DNA of 64,000 nt from Manihot esculenta (lineage: Eukaryota > Streptophyta > Magnoliopsida > Malpighiales > Euphorbiaceae). This document shows, one piece after another, positions 1 through 11,283 of this stretch. Location of the stretch: NCBI RefSeq assembly GCF_001659605.2, contig NC_035161.2, positions 8,913,738 through 8,977,737 of the forward strand, in the 5' to 3' direction. Every line of letters begins with the position of its first letter. The stretch's first letter is position 1. Below the pieces are notes generated by a model that made no database searches, was not told the origin of the DNA, and worked only from the letters and a program-made list of their open reading frames with translations. A program made the position numbers and the translations under genes.

Positions 1-1531
1 ATCATCAATCATAGTGCCAGGGGCGTAGAGCCGTAGCAGGCACACCTGGACTCACATAGGCTATCATGTCATACGAGGGCTAATGGATCATTCAATGTTC
101 ATCCACATCAACAACAAATTATGCAATGCAACATATTCGTGCATTCTAATGCAAACAACCTAATATTGCATGGCATAATGATGTATGGGCAATGCTTTAT
201 GATTCATTCATTTATTCATTTATTTAAAAATTAAGGGGTGTTCCACTCACCTGGTAATTGAAGCTTTGACAACGAACTCTGAACAACTATCTCACAACCG
301 GGGGTCTCGGTTCCTCGGGTCCGAACCTACACAGGTGGACTCAAATGAGGCACCAAACATACATGAACGTGACTCTGAAAAGCTCCCCAAAAACCCCCTA
401 AAACATCCTGAAAACATCACATGAAAACATGCAAGAAATGGCTGAACAGGGCACTTTCGGCGGCAGGTTCGGCGGCCGAAAGTCCCTCTGCAGCCGAAAG
501 TCATGCAGGTTCGGCGGCACTTTCGGCGGCCGAACCTCCCAGACAGAGACGAACCTTGAGTTTCGGGGGCAGGCTTCGGCAGCCGAAACTGCCTCCACAA
601 GGGGGTTCGGCGGCCGAAAGTCACTTTCGGCGGCCGAACCTGAGTTTCTGCCGAAGGGCAGAAACTTGGCTCCCTTGTGTCCACAGCCTCCAAAACATCT
701 CAAAACCTGCATAAACTTGTTTCTACTCATGCATACACATCATACCAGTTCCTAGGGGCCTCATACAAACATATACCCCAACTACAACACTTCAAACACA
801 CATCAAGCAAGCCACATTGCTCAAAAAATCACATAAACCTAACATATGCTCAACTAACTCTAACATGCTTCTCTACCCCTTAAAACTTCATGAAACTCAT
901 TTAAAACATACATTGAGCTTAAGATCGGCTCTTACCTCTTGAAGATCGAGAAAGAGACGACTCAACTCGGAGATCCAAGCACAAGAGCTCCAGAGTTTCC
1001 AAAGCTCCAAAACTTGCCTTTAAAGCTTAAAACTTGCAATGTGGGTTTAAAACTCAAGAAAGATGGAGGAGATCTAGTGAAAGAACACAAGATTTGAGGA
1101 GAGGGAGATCGGAAGCTTGTTGTGGCCGAAAATAGGAGAAAACCTCGCCCATTTCGGCTAAGGGTCCCTTTTATAGTGACTGGCCAGGCCACGTTCGGGG
1201 GCCGAAGGTGCCTCCGCATGCATGCAAGGTTCGGCGGCCGAACTTGGAGTTCGGCGGCCGAACCTGCATTTCCCTCACTCAAAACTTTCGGGCGCCTAAG
1301 GTCCCTCCGAAAGCATGCATGTTCGGCGGCCGAACCTCAAAGTTCGGCGGCCGAACCTGGGTTTTCCTCCAAAGATTTTTCATGCAAAAACTCAATTAAT
1401 TCTTACTTAAAAACATGAAATACATGAAAACATTTCATAAAATCATGGTTTTACCCTTCTAGAGGTTTCCGACATCCGAGGTCCCACCGGACGGTAGGGA
1501 TTTCGGTACCGGAGTCTAGCCGGGTATTACA
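1..1531 (-). mobile_element. E1 gypsy (Tekay-type) 3' LTR, cut by the window edge
   Basis: This stretch is repeated at 7664-9194 with no difference that I noticed, so it is one LTR of a pair. The element lies on the minus strand, so this left copy is the 3' LTR. Its 5' end reads TGTAATACCC on the minus strand, ending at 1531. About 757 bp of its other end must lie left of the window, by comparison with the 2288-bp right copy. It holds nine TTCGGCNGCCGAA motifs, starting at 468, 522, 575, 606, 626, 1230, 1250, 1322 and 1343, and a TATA box at 1169-1175. Short open frames in it are GC-rich repeat artefacts. Confidence 0.95.
1169..1175 (-). promoter_or_regulatory. TATA box of E1 3' LTR
   Basis: The minus strand reads CACTATAAAAGGG here. 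The same box is at 8832-8838 in the 5' LTR, where it would drive the element. Paired TTCGGCNGCCGAA motifs lie about 55-190 bp upstream in transcription direction. It marks the U3/R region of the LTR. Confidence 0.7.
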
Positions 1532-1568
1532 TTCTCTCCCCCTTAAGAACATTCGTCCCCGAATGTTC
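1532..1568 (-). promoter_or_regulatory. E1 polypurine tract with adjoining hairpin
   Basis: Next to the LTR the minus strand has a purine run (AAGGGGGAGAGAA), the usual primer for plus-strand DNA synthesis. Directly upstream is a perfect 9-bp inverted repeat, GAACATTCG...CGAATGTTC, with a 4-base loop at 1547-1568. The same hairpin-plus-tract arrangement recurs in E2, E3 and E5. Confidence 0.85.
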
Positions 1569-1650
1569 CTCAACTAACATACAAAGCATGGCATCAATCA
1601 TAACATACAACATATCATACATGCAACACATAGAACAACTAACACTCACC

Positions 1651-4600
1651 TCAAAACAGATGGGGGTACTGCTGGAGCATGGACTCCCGTGTCTCCCAGG
1701 TGCATTCCTCTAAGTTGTGGTGGTTCCAAAGGACCTTTACCATCGGGATTTCCTTGTTCCTCAACTTTCTGATTTGAGTGTCTAGGATCCGCACTGGCTG
1801 TTCTACATAGGTGAGATCCTCATGGATCTCCATATCAGGCTCACTAAGAACCTTTCCAGGATCCGACACGTACTTCCGTAACAGAGAAACATGGAAAACC
1901 GGATGGATTCTCCCCATCGAAGCAGGCAAGTCCAGCTTGTACGACACATTACCGACCCTCTGAAGCACCTCGAAGGGACCGATGTACCGTGGAGCTAACT
2001 TACCCTTCTTCCCGAACCGAACCACTCCTTTCATAGGAGACACCTTGAGCAAAACCAAATCCCCCTCCTGAAACTCTAGCTGTTTCCTGCGGATGTCTGC
2101 ATAACTCTTCTGCCTGCTGGTGGCAGTCTTTATCCTTTCTCTGATCATGGGCACCACCCTGCTGGTAATCTCTACAAGCTCAGGCCCTGCTAAGGACCTC
2201 TCTCCTACCTCTTCCCAGCAAACGGGTGACCTGCACTTCCTCCCATATAAAGCTTCATATGGAGCCATCCCTATGCTAGCATGATAGCTGTTATTGTAGG
2301 CAAACTCCACTAAAGGTAGATGTTGCTTCCAAGAACCGCCAAAATCTAGCACACACATTCTGAGCATGTCTTCTACGGTCTGGATGGTCCTCTCTGACTG
2401 TCCATCGGTCTGGGGGTGGAAGGCAGTACTGAAATCTAACCTGGTACCCATAGCACTCTGCAGACTCCGCCAAAACCTGGAGGTGAACTGGGGCCCTCTA
2501 TCTGACACTATAGATACCGGGACCCCATGTAGTCTGACGACTTCATCCACATAAACCTGCGCTAACATATCCACAGAGTAGTTGCTCCTAACTGGAATGA
2601 AGTGAGCAGATTTGGTGAGTCTGTCCACAATCACCCATATGGAGTCTAGTCTGTTGGATGTTGCCGGTAACCCCACTACGAAGTCCATAGCTATGTTCTC
2701 CCATTTCCATTCTGGAATAGGTAGCGGGTTAAGCATTCCAGCCGGCTTCTGATGCTCTAGTTTCACCCTCTGACACACATCGCAGGCTGACACGAACAGT
2801 GCCACGTCCTTCTTCATAGCTGGCCACCAATACACTCTCTTCAGATCCTGATACATCTTGGTGGCTCCAGGGTGAACACTATACCTGGTATTATGGGCTT
2901 CCCCCATAATATCTCCCTTCAGACCAATGTCATCTGGCACACATAGTCTGTTCCCGTAGCGGAGGATCCCCTTATCATCAAATCTGAACTCACTATCTTT
3001 GCCTGACTGAACAGTCCTGGCAATCTTCACTAACTCTGGGTCCTCATGCTGTTTCTGAGCCACCTGCTCCAGAAACACTGGTGTTACCTTCATCTGTGCA
3101 ATCAAAGCACCTGTGCCAGACAACTCCAACTGTAATCCCTCACTCATAAGTCTGTGGAACTCCTTCACCACCGGCCTCCTCTCTGCTGAAATGTGGGATA
3201 GACTGCCGAGTGATTTCCGGCTTAGGGCGTCTGCCACAACATTCGCCTTACCCGGATGGTACTGAATCTTGCAATCGTAGTCACTCAACAGCTCTACCCA
3301 TCTCCTCTGCCTCAAGTTCAGTTCTCTCTGACTCAGGATGTACTGCAGGCTCTTATGATCTGTGAAGATCTCACACTTTACCCCATAAAGGTAATGCCTC
3401 CACATCTTGAGTGCAAAGATCACTGCTGCCATCTCTAGGTCATGTGTGGGGTAATTCAGCTCATGCTTCTTCAGCTGCCTAGAAGCATAAGCGATCACCC
3501 TCTCATTTTGCATTAGCACACAACCCAGTCCCACACGGGACGCATCACAATATACTGAGAAGTCATTATCACCTTTTGGCAGAGCTAACACCGGTGCTGA
3601 AGTCAACCTCCTCTTAAGCTCCTCAAAGCTTTCCTCACACTGATCGGTCCATATGAACTTCTGATTCTTCTTTGTCAATTTGGTCATAGGAGCAGCAATC
3701 TTTGAGAAGTCCTGAACGAACCTCCTGTAGTAACCTGCTAAACCCAGAAAACTTTTGATCTCGGTCACTGTGGTGGGTCTAGGCCAGTTAGCTACCGCCT
3801 CTACTTTCTTGGGGTCTACTTCAATACCCTGTTCTGACACAATGTGCCCCAAGAATGAAATGCTCCTAAGCCAAAACTCACACTTGGAGAACTTGGCATA
3901 CAAGCCATGCTCTCTCAAGGTCTGCAAAACTATCCTCAGGTGATGGGCATGCTCCTCTGCATTTCTGGAATACACTAAGATATCATCTATGAAGACAATA
4001 ACGAAGTGATCCAGATACTGGCTGAATACTCTGTTCATGAGGTCCATGAATGCTGCAGGGGCGTTAGTCAACCCAAACGGCATCACAAGGAACTCATAGT
4101 GCCCATACCTGGTCCTGAAAGCTGTCTTCGGTACATCTTCATTCCTTATCCTCAACTGATGGTACCCTGATCTCAGATCTATTTTGGAGAAACAACCTGC
4201 TCCTGCTAGCTGGTCGAATAGATCGTCGATCCTCGGCAAAGGGTACTTGTTCTTGATGGTGGCTTTGTTCAACTGTCTGTAGTCGATACAAAGCCTAAGG
4301 GATCCATCCTTCTTCTTTACAAAGAGCACTGGAGCACCCCAAGGTGAGGTACTCGGTCGGATGAAACCCTTGTCCACCAGTTCTTGCAACTGTTCCTTCA
4401 GTTCTTTCAACTCTGCTGGCGCCATCCTGTAGGGAGGGATAGAGATAGGCCTAGTTCCAGGCATCAGCTCTATTTCAAACTCTATCTCCCTTGCAGGTGG
4501 TAGTCCTGGAAGCTCGTCTGGAAAAACATCTAAGAACTCACTCACCACAGGCACTGAGGCGGGCTCTCTGACATGACTATCTAACTCCCTCACATGAGCT

Positions 4601-6636
4601 AGAAACCCCTGACATCCCCTCCTAAGCAACCTACGAGCCTGAAGAGCTGAGATCAGACCTCTAGGTGTACCCCTCTTGTCTCCTCTGAAGACGACCTCTG
4701 ACCCATCCTGATCTCTGAATCTGACTACCTTGTCTCTACAGTCCAAGGTAGCACCATGGGTCGATAACCAATCCATCCCTAGAATGACGTCAAAATCTGT
4801 CAAATCTAGAACCACAAGGTCGGCGGAAAGGCATCTTCCCTCTATGAAAACTGGACTACATTGGCAGACTGCCTCTGCCACTGACGGGTCACACTTGGGT
4901 CCACTGACCCATAGGGGACACTCTAACCCAGAGACCATCAATCCTACCCTCTCCACGACTCTCGGAGCAATAAAAGAATGAGATGCACCCGGGTCCATTA
5001 AGGCATACACATCAGAACAACCAATGATGAGAGTACCTGCCACCACGGTGTTGGATGTGCTGGCCTCCTGCTGAGTCATAGTGAAGATCCGTGCCGGAGC
5101 TGATGGACCTTCGCCTCTGTATCCTGCTGATGAAGAGGCTGACCCTCTCCCTCTGCCTCTGCCACTGGCCTGTGTTGCGGCTGGAGCTACTGGCTGCACC
5201 ACACTGCCGGAGGTTGTCTGCTGAGACGGTGCTGTAAAGGCTCCTCTAGGACAGTCTCGAGCCAAATGACCCGCCTGTCCGCATCTGAAACATGTGTTTG
5301 TCCCTGCCAGACATACTCCCTTGTGTGGTCTCCCACATCTCATACATACTGTAACCTCTGCGCCAGAGCTTGAGCCACTGCCTAAACCCAGACCTGACTT
5401 GATCTTGTTCCAGAACTTATTCTTCTTAGATTTTCTGTGGCCTCTGTCCCACTTCTTACTGCCTGCAACTGCCGCACTCAGAGAAGAAGAGTCTAACCTT
5501 TCCCCACCTGGGGTCTTGGAACCAGAAGACTGTGCCACTGACTGTTTTACCTTCCCCTCAACGATAGCACTAGCCTCCATTCTCCTAGCCATATCTACTA
5601 TGGCATGGAAACTCTCCCTCTCTGCTGACTGTACCAAAGAGGAATACCTGGAGTGCAGCCTCATAATATATCTCCTTGACTTCTTTTGATCTGTGTCCAA
5701 ATTCAGCCCAGCATATGGCAACAACTCCAGGAACCTGTCTGTGTACTCGTCTACACTCATGTCATCAGTTTGCCTCAACTGCTCGAATTCTATCATCTTC
5801 AATTCCCTTGAACTATCAGGGAAAGCCCAACCTGCAAACTCGTTTGCAAACTCCTCCCAATTCATGCTGTCCACTCTCGGGTTCACATAATTCTTGAACC
5901 ATTCCCGTGCCTTCTTGCACTTAAACGTGAACCCAGCCATCTGAATGGCTCTACTGTCGTCAGCCCCTATCTCATCTGTAATTGCCTTGACCCGCTCCAA
6001 GTACACGAACGGATCATCACCGGTTTCAAACTGGGGAGCACCCAGCTTCATATAATCGGTCATCTTGACCTTGCTCCCTCCAGATGAGGTAGGTTTGGGT
6101 ACTCGTGTTTCCGGGACAGTAGATACTGGTGGTGGTGGAGGTACAACATCCCCTGGGGTATGGTTTGTTGTACTGGTATAGGGAGGTGGAGGTGGGTACA
6201 TGGGGTACTGAGAGTATGGTGGGTAGTAAGGTGGGTATGGCATATGTGGAGGATAAGGGCTAAAACTGGGGTAATCCGATGTACCTCCCATCGAATACCC
6301 TGGATGGTGTGAATAGGGTGGGTAGTGATGTGGCTGGACATAACTCGAGGCCTGAGTGCCTCCTTCTGATTCTCCCATGCCCTCTTCCGGCATGCTCACA
6401 CCAAGACTGCCATCCCTCCTCTGATCTACCTCCATATCCTCAGACATTCCTCCCTGCACTGTTCCCCTTACTGATCTGCTTCTTCCCAGATCCAAAGACC
6501 TTCTAGGGTCTCTAGCTACTCTGTCTCTGTTGGACCTACTGGACATTGCCCTAGGCAATGCTGGAGGACGGGCATCAGCGCCCTCGTCCTGAGGTGGCAC
6601 TCCAGTCAATCGTGCAGATCGACGAGTTCCTCTCAT
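1651..6636 (-). CDS. E1 gag-pol polyprotein, Ty3/gypsy Tekay-type chromovirus, intact
   Basis: One uninterrupted frame encodes about 1661 residues. In order: a proline/tyrosine-rich N-terminal region; the retrotransposon Gag core; a CCHC zinc knuckle (CFRCGQ...GH...C) near 5290; an aspartic protease with the D-P-G-A-S motif near 4995; reverse transcriptase with the FIDD catalytic box near 3990; RNase H (YCDAS) near 3550; and an integrase with an HHCC zinc finger and D, D, E catalytic residues (MDFVVG, VSDRG, GQSER). The C-terminal block ([16 protein letters not shown] onward) looks like a chromodomain, which is known to target this lineage to heterochromatin. The frame is open back to an ATG at 6705. 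I chose the ATG at 6636 because the protein then starts M-R-G-T/A-R-R as in E2 and E3. All catalytic motifs are intact, so it is probably autonomous. Confidence 0.93.
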   Translation of the reverse strand: MRGTRRSARLTGVPPQDEGADARPPALPRAMSSRSNRDRVARDPRRSLDLGRSRSVRGTVQGGMSEDMEVDQRRDGSLGVSMPEEGMGESEGGTQASSYVQPHHYPPYSHHPGYSMGGTSDYPSFSPYPPHMPYPPYYPPYSQYPMYPPPPPYTSTTNHTPGDVVPPPPPVSTVPETRVPKPTSSGGSKVKMTDYMKLGAPQFETGDDPFVYLERVKAITDEIGADDSRAIQMAGFTFKCKKAREWFKNYVNPRVDSMNWEEFANEFAGWAFPDSSRELKMIEFEQLRQTDDMSVDEYTDRFLELLPYAGLNLDTDQKKSRRYIMRLHSRYSSLVQSAERESFHAIVDMARRMEASAIVEGKVKQSVAQSSGSKTPGGERLDSSSLSAAVAGSKKWDRGHRKSKKNKFWNKIKSGLGLGSGSSSGAEVTVCMRCGRPHKGVCLAGTNTCFRCGQAGHLARDCPRGAFTAPSQQTTSGSVVQPVAPAATQASGRGRGRGSASSSAGYRGEGPSAPARIFTMTQQEASTSNTVVAGTLIIGCSDVYALMDPGASHSFIAPRVVERVGLMVSGLECPLWVSGPKCDPSVAEAVCQCSPVFIEGRCLSADLVVLDLTDFDVILGMDWLSTHGATLDCRDKVVRFRDQDGSEVVFRGDKRGTPRGLISALQARRLLRRGCQGFLAHVRELDSHVREPASVPVVSEFLDVFPDELPGLPPAREIEFEIELMPGTRPISIPPYRMAPAELKELKEQLQELVDKGFIRPSTSPWGAPVLFVKKKDGSLRLCIDYRQLNKATIKNKYPLPRIDDLFDQLAGAGCFSKIDLRSGYHQLRIRNEDVPKTAFRTRYGHYEFLVMPFGLTNAPAAFMDLMNRVFSQYLDHFVIVFIDDILVYSRNAEEHAHHLRIVLQTLREHGLYAKFSKCEFWLRSISFLGHIVSEQGIEVDPKKVEAVANWPRPTTVTEIKSFLGLAGYYRRFVQDFSKIAAPMTKLTKKNQKFIWTDQCEESFEELKRRLTSAPVLALPKGDNDFSVYCDASRVGLGCVLMQNERVIAYASRQLKKHELNYPTHDLEMAAVIFALKMWRHYLYGVKCEIFTDHKSLQYILSQRELNLRQRRWVELLSDYDCKIQYHPGKANVVADALSRKSLGSLSHISAERRPVVKEFHRLMSEGLQLELSGTGALIAQMKVTPVFLEQVAQKQHEDPELVKIARTVQSGKDSEFRFDDKGILRYGNRLCVPDDIGLKGDIMGEAHNTRYSVHPGATKMYQDLKRVYWWPAMKKDVALFVSACDVCQRVKLEHQKPAGMLNPLPIPEWKWENIAMDFVVGLPATSNRLDSIWVIVDRLTKSAHFIPVRSNYSVDMLAQVYVDEVVRLHGVPVSIVSDRGPQFTSRFWRSLQSAMGTRLDFSTAFHPQTDGQSERTIQTVEDMLRMCVLDFGGSWKQHLPLVEFAYNNSYHASIGMAPYEALYGRKCRSPVCWEEVGERSLAGPELVEITSRVVPMIRERIKTATSRQKSYADIRRKQLEFQEGDLVLLKVSPMKGVVRFGKKGKLAPRYIGPFEVLQRVGNVSYKLDLPASMGRIHPVFHVSLLRKYVSDPGKVLSEPDMEIHEDLTYVEQPVRILDTQIRKLRNKEIPMVKVLWNHHNLEECTWETRESMLQQYPHLF

Positions 6637-6890
6637 TCTATCTTCTGAAAAACAGCACATAGCATAAACAATCATTAGCATCATATGGTTCATGTGGAAA
6701 CACATGAACCCTCATCACATACATAGCATCACATCATAGCATTTATGCACATGTATATCATCATGGCATATCATATCATCATACAGACAGGACTCTACAT
6801 CCTATCCTAGTGGACATGATTTTCCTAGTGTGCTTGACCTTCTAGAACATCTATGAGCCCGACACTCTAGGTCCGATCATATGAACCTAG

Positions 6891-6903
6891 GGCTCTGATA
6901 CCA
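6891..6903 (-). promoter_or_regulatory. E1 primer-binding site (tRNA-iMet type)
   Basis: The minus strand reads TGGTATCAGAGCC three bases inside the 5' LTR. This is complementary to the 3' end of plant initiator methionine tRNA, the common primer for plant LTR retrotransposons. The stretch from here to the gag start (6637-6890) is the untranslated leader. Confidence 0.9.
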
Positions 6904-6906
6904 CTC

Positions 6907-9194
6907 TGTAACGACCCGGAAAACCGACCCATTACCGGCACTAGGGTCCAGATCGGCTTAAGGCCGCCGGGACCCGTAGTAAGCCTACATACATCCTGTA
7001 TACCTGTTTAATCCCATACATGATCAACAAACATACATAAGAATTAAAACTTTTCTTTTTCTTCATACACCAAACTCAACCTGTGCATGCACTGTATTCA
7101 TCATATACATAAACATTAATCCCTCTGTGGGATTTCATCAAAGCCTCAATGGCAATATAAAAATCTGTGTTGAGTTGGTTCACATATACATCATAAAATA
7201 GGATCATGTACATACCAAGGGATTAACATATACTATGGTCAAGCACAAATCTATCCTCAATAACATAGTTACTTAAACATAACTGTTCAAACTTTACATT
7301 ACATTCTTATCATATGTCATGTCCACATACTCTAGCTATTACATACATATGACTTGACTTCACTCTAGCCGACTTCTTGATCTCTCCTGTACCTGCAACT
7401 CTGGGGATAATGGGAGTGGGGTGAGCTAAAAGCCCAGTGAGCAGAAACTAAAAACATTTGTTTTAATTCCTCCATTTTTAGGTATATTATTATTCATTTT
7501 ATTATTATTTAACTTTTTCTTTCATTTTCTCATTCATGCTTTCATGTATGCGCCATAACACAAACATTTCACAACAAGGATGAACTTGTCACCATTTAGC
7601 CCCTATCCTTCTTACTTATACATGCCAGGGGCGTAGAGCCGTAGCAGGCACACCCGGACTTCCATCATCAATCATAGTGCCAGGGGCGTAGAGCCGTAGC
7701 AGGCACACCTGGACTCACATAGGCTATCATGTCATACGAGGGCTAATGGATCATTCAATGTTCATCCACATCAACAACAAATTATGCAATGCAACATATT
7801 CGTGCATTCTAATGCAAACAACCTAATATTGCATGGCATAATGATGTATGGGCAATGCTTTATGATTCATTCATTTATTCATTTATTTAAAAATTAAGGG
7901 GTGTTCCACTCACCTGGTAATTGAAGCTTTGACAACGAACTCTGAACAACTATCTCACAACCGGGGGTCTCGGTTCCTCGGGTCCGAACCTACACAGGTG
8001 GACTCAAATGAGGCACCAAACATACATGAACGTGACTCTGAAAAGCTCCCCAAAAACCCCCTAAAACATCCTGAAAACATCACATGAAAACATGCAAGAA
8101 ATGGCTGAACAGGGCACTTTCGGCGGCAGGTTCGGCGGCCGAAAGTCCCTCTGCAGCCGAAAGTCATGCAGGTTCGGCGGCACTTTCGGCGGCCGAACCT
8201 CCCAGACAGAGACGAACCTTGAGTTTCGGGGGCAGGCTTCGGCAGCCGAAACTGCCTCCACAAGGGGGTTCGGCGGCCGAAAGTCACTTTCGGCGGCCGA
8301 ACCTGAGTTTCTGCCGAAGGGCAGAAACTTGGCTCCCTTGTGTCCACAGCCTCCAAAACATCTCAAAACCTGCATAAACTTGTTTCTACTCATGCATACA
8401 CATCATACCAGTTCCTAGGGGCCTCATACAAACATATACCCCAACTACAACACTTCAAACACACATCAAGCAAGCCACATTGCTCAAAAAATCACATAAA
8501 CCTAACATATGCTCAACTAACTCTAACATGCTTCTCTACCCCTTAAAACTTCATGAAACTCATTTAAAACATACATTGAGCTTAAGATCGGCTCTTACCT
8601 CTTGAAGATCGAGAAAGAGACGACTCAACTCGGAGATCCAAGCACAAGAGCTCCAGAGTTTCCAAAGCTCCAAAACTTGCCTTTAAAGCTTAAAACTTGC
8701 AATGTGGGTTTAAAACTCAAGAAAGATGGAGGAGATCTAGTGAAAGAACACAAGATTTGAGGAGAGGGAGATCGGAAGCTTGTTGTGGCCGAAAATAGGA
8801 GAAAACCTCGCCCATTTCGGCTAAGGGTCCCTTTTATAGTGACTGGCCAGGCCACGTTCGGGGGCCGAAGGTGCCTCCGCATGCATGCAAGGTTCGGCGG
8901 CCGAACTTGGAGTTCGGCGGCCGAACCTGCATTTCCCTCACTCAAAACTTTCGGGCGCCTAAGGTCCCTCCGAAAGCATGCATGTTCGGCGGCCGAACCT
9001 CAAAGTTCGGCGGCCGAACCTGGGTTTTCCTCCAAAGATTTTTCATGCAAAAACTCAATTAATTCTTACTTAAAAACATGAAATACATGAAAACATTTCA
9101 TAAAATCATGGTTTTACCCTTCTAGAGGTTTCCGACATCCGAGGTCCCACCGGACGGTAGGGATTTCGGTACCGGAGTCTAGCCGGGTATTACA
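6907..9194 (-). mobile_element. E1 gypsy 5' LTR, complete (2288 bp)
   Basis: Bounded by TGTAACG at 6907 and TTACA at 9194, it is read on the minus strand as TGTAAT...CGTTACA. The right 1531 bp match the left LTR (1-1531) base for base as far as I could compare, which indicates a very recent insertion. It carries the TATA box at 8832-8838, the clustered TTCGGCNGCCGAA motifs, and a two-unit repeat at about 7623-7715 whose units contain complementary GTGCC and GGCAC ends. It abuts the broken 5' LTR of E2, so E1 is nested in E2. Confidence 0.95.
8832..8838 (-). promoter_or_regulatory. TATA box of E1 5' LTR
   Basis: TATAAAA on the minus strand, about 1.9 kb upstream of the end of the LTR in transcription direction. 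It is the likely promoter of E1 genomic RNA. Paired TTCGGCNGCCGAA motifs at 8893, 8913, 8985 and 9006 sit upstream of it. Confidence 0.75.
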
Positions 9195-11075
9195 CCAAGG
9201 GTCGGTGGAAGGAGGTTATTTCTCCTCCACTTGCAGCCAGAGGTGAGTTTCAGCCTCTCCTACGTTGACTTTCATATTTTCCATGATTTTCATCAAATCT
9301 TTCAAGAGTTTTAAGAGTTTTGGTGACTTATGAAGGTTTTGAGCAAAAGAAGCAAGTTTTGAAGCTTGGAGCTTTGGAAGAGCTTTTCTTCATATCTCCA
9401 CGTTAGGATCCTTCATCCTCAAGTTGTGTAAGAGGTAAGTGAAGATCCTGAGCTTCTTTGATGATTTTGAAAGGTTTTATGAAGTTTGTATGGGTAGTTT
9501 GCATGTTTAGGTTTAGGTGAGGTTTTTGGTGATTTGTGGTGTTTCAGCATGTTTAAGTGTTATGTGCTATGTTTGTTTGGGGTTTTAGGATAGTTTTAGA
9601 CCCCTTTGTGCATATATATGTGTATATGCTAGTTGGAAGTAGTTGATATGCATGTTTGTAGGTTTTTGGGCAAAGTTTGCATGAAACAGAGCAGGGTTCT
9701 GTCCTTCGGGCAAAACTAGGTTCGGCCGCCGAAGGAAGGTTCGGCCGCCGAACCCCTTGTGGAGGCAGTTCGGCTGCCAAAGGTTGCCCCCGAAAGCTAG
9801 GCTTTCGATTTAGACAAAGACTTTCGGTCGCCGAAAGAAGAAGTTCGGCCGCCGAAAGTGTGTGAGTTTCGTCTCTGGACGAAACCTTCGGCCGCCGAAG
9901 GTGCCGCCGAACATGCATGAGTTTCGTCTCTGGAGTGGGGTTTCGGCCGCCGAACCTGCCGCCGAAAGTGCCCTGTCCAGTTTTCCTTTGCATGTTTTAT
10001 GTGATGGTTTGAGGTTTGTTTAGAGGGGTTTTGGGGAGTTTCGTAGAGTTGGTCTTGAGTGAGTTTAGTCCCTCATTTGAGTCCACCTGTGTAGGTACGG
10101 ACCAGAGGAATCAGGGAGGTCAGCAGTGAGTCCAGTGTCAGAACCTGCAGAGTCAGTTCAGAGATAACCAGGTGAGTGGAATTTAACTTAATGTTTTAAT
10201 ATGAGAACTGATATTTTATCATGCTTCATGCATCATGAATATGCTTTAGGGTGAGTGCATTAGTGTACACAAAGATGATGCATTGCATTTATCCTTGTAC
10301 TTGGCATTGCTCCTTGTACATTGCTTATGTGAGACGGCATGGACTTCGTGAGGATTCATTAGCCCTCAGAGGAAAGACCTGGAACAGCCTTACGAGGACC
10401 AGGCATAAAGACCTGGAACAGCCCTACGGGGACCAGGCACATGGTACTTAGGTACCCCAGATGAGATAGAGGGAGTTTTGATCCGTCCGGCCGAGGTTAT
10501 GTGATTATGTGTTGCATTCCATGAGAGCATGTTTTATCACCTATATTTGCCTATTCTACTCACTGGGCTATCGTAGCTCATCCCTCTCCCCTAACTTCAG
10601 TTGTGCAGGTTCAGAGGTCAGAGAGAACTCAGCAGGGTACAGGAAGAGTACAGAGTCTTGTAATAGCTAGTGTGGACATGTAGATGTAAAGAGATATGTA
10701 TGGTGTATCTGTACAGTGTATAGACTAGTGCTTGACTTATAAGACTTGTAATCCCTTTGTGGCGTCACATGATCAGTTTATGTATGTTTCTTTATTGTTG
10801 TATGTTTATGAGCAAAACCAGGCTTAACATTATGAGTTTGATCCGCCTAGAGCCATGAGGAGCTCTAGTAGGGATGAGTATAGCACAGAGAGAGAGTGCA
10901 TGCACAGGTTAAGCCTTGGAATGAAGAAAAGTTTTATGTTTTTACAGCAAATGTATGATCATGTATGGGATTTCACAGGTATACAGACAGGATAGCAGGC
11001 TTACTACGGGTCCCGGCGACCTTAAGTCGATCTGGATCCTAGTGCCGGTGGCAGTTCAGTTTCCGGGCTGTTACA
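9195..11075 (+). mobile_element. E2 gypsy 5' LTR, truncated by E1 insertion
   Basis: It matches 16581-18511 of the E2 3' LTR. I counted about six single-base differences plus 50 bp of repeat-number differences. It starts abruptly at 9195, next to the E1 LTR end. The missing first ~280 bp, including U3 and the TATA box, must lie left of the window beyond E1. The expected 5-bp target duplication of E1 begins CCAAG here. It ends GGGCTGTTACA just before the primer-binding site. It contains a two-unit tandem repeat at 10373-10440. Confidence 0.93.
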
Positions 11076-11078
11076 GAT

Positions 11079-11091
11079 TGGTATCAGAGCC
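11079..11091 (+). promoter_or_regulatory. E2 primer-binding site (tRNA-iMet type)
   Basis: TGGTATCAGAGCC lies three bases after the 5' LTR end. The untranslated leader runs from here to the gag ATG at 11284. A pyrimidine-rich stretch ending CAG lies about ten bases before that ATG. Confidence 0.9.
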
Positions 11092-11283
11092 CTAGGTTCA
11101 TATGGTCGGACCTATAGAGAGAGTTGGGCTCATAGAGAGGTTTAGCAGGTCAAGCACCATAGGAAAAACATGTCCACGAGGATAGGATGTTATGTTGATG
11201 TGCAATACCCTGCGTTATGTATGTGCATGTTTTTGACGTGTTGCTGATATGTTATGTGATTTGTTGTTTCCCAGAGAGTGAAG

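Noticed and set aside
292..1418. Several open frames of 60-130 codons on both strands in the LTRs, repeated at 7955-9081 and similar at 9553-9993 and 16971-17429
   Set aside because: They are GC-rich repeat artefacts of the TTCGGC motif clusters, and they recur only because LTRs recur. No domain, and no start or codon pattern of a gene.
7623..7720. Short spaced repeats reminiscent of a CRISPR array
   Set aside because: Only two or three units in a plant retrotransposon LTR; no array structure and the wrong kind of organism.
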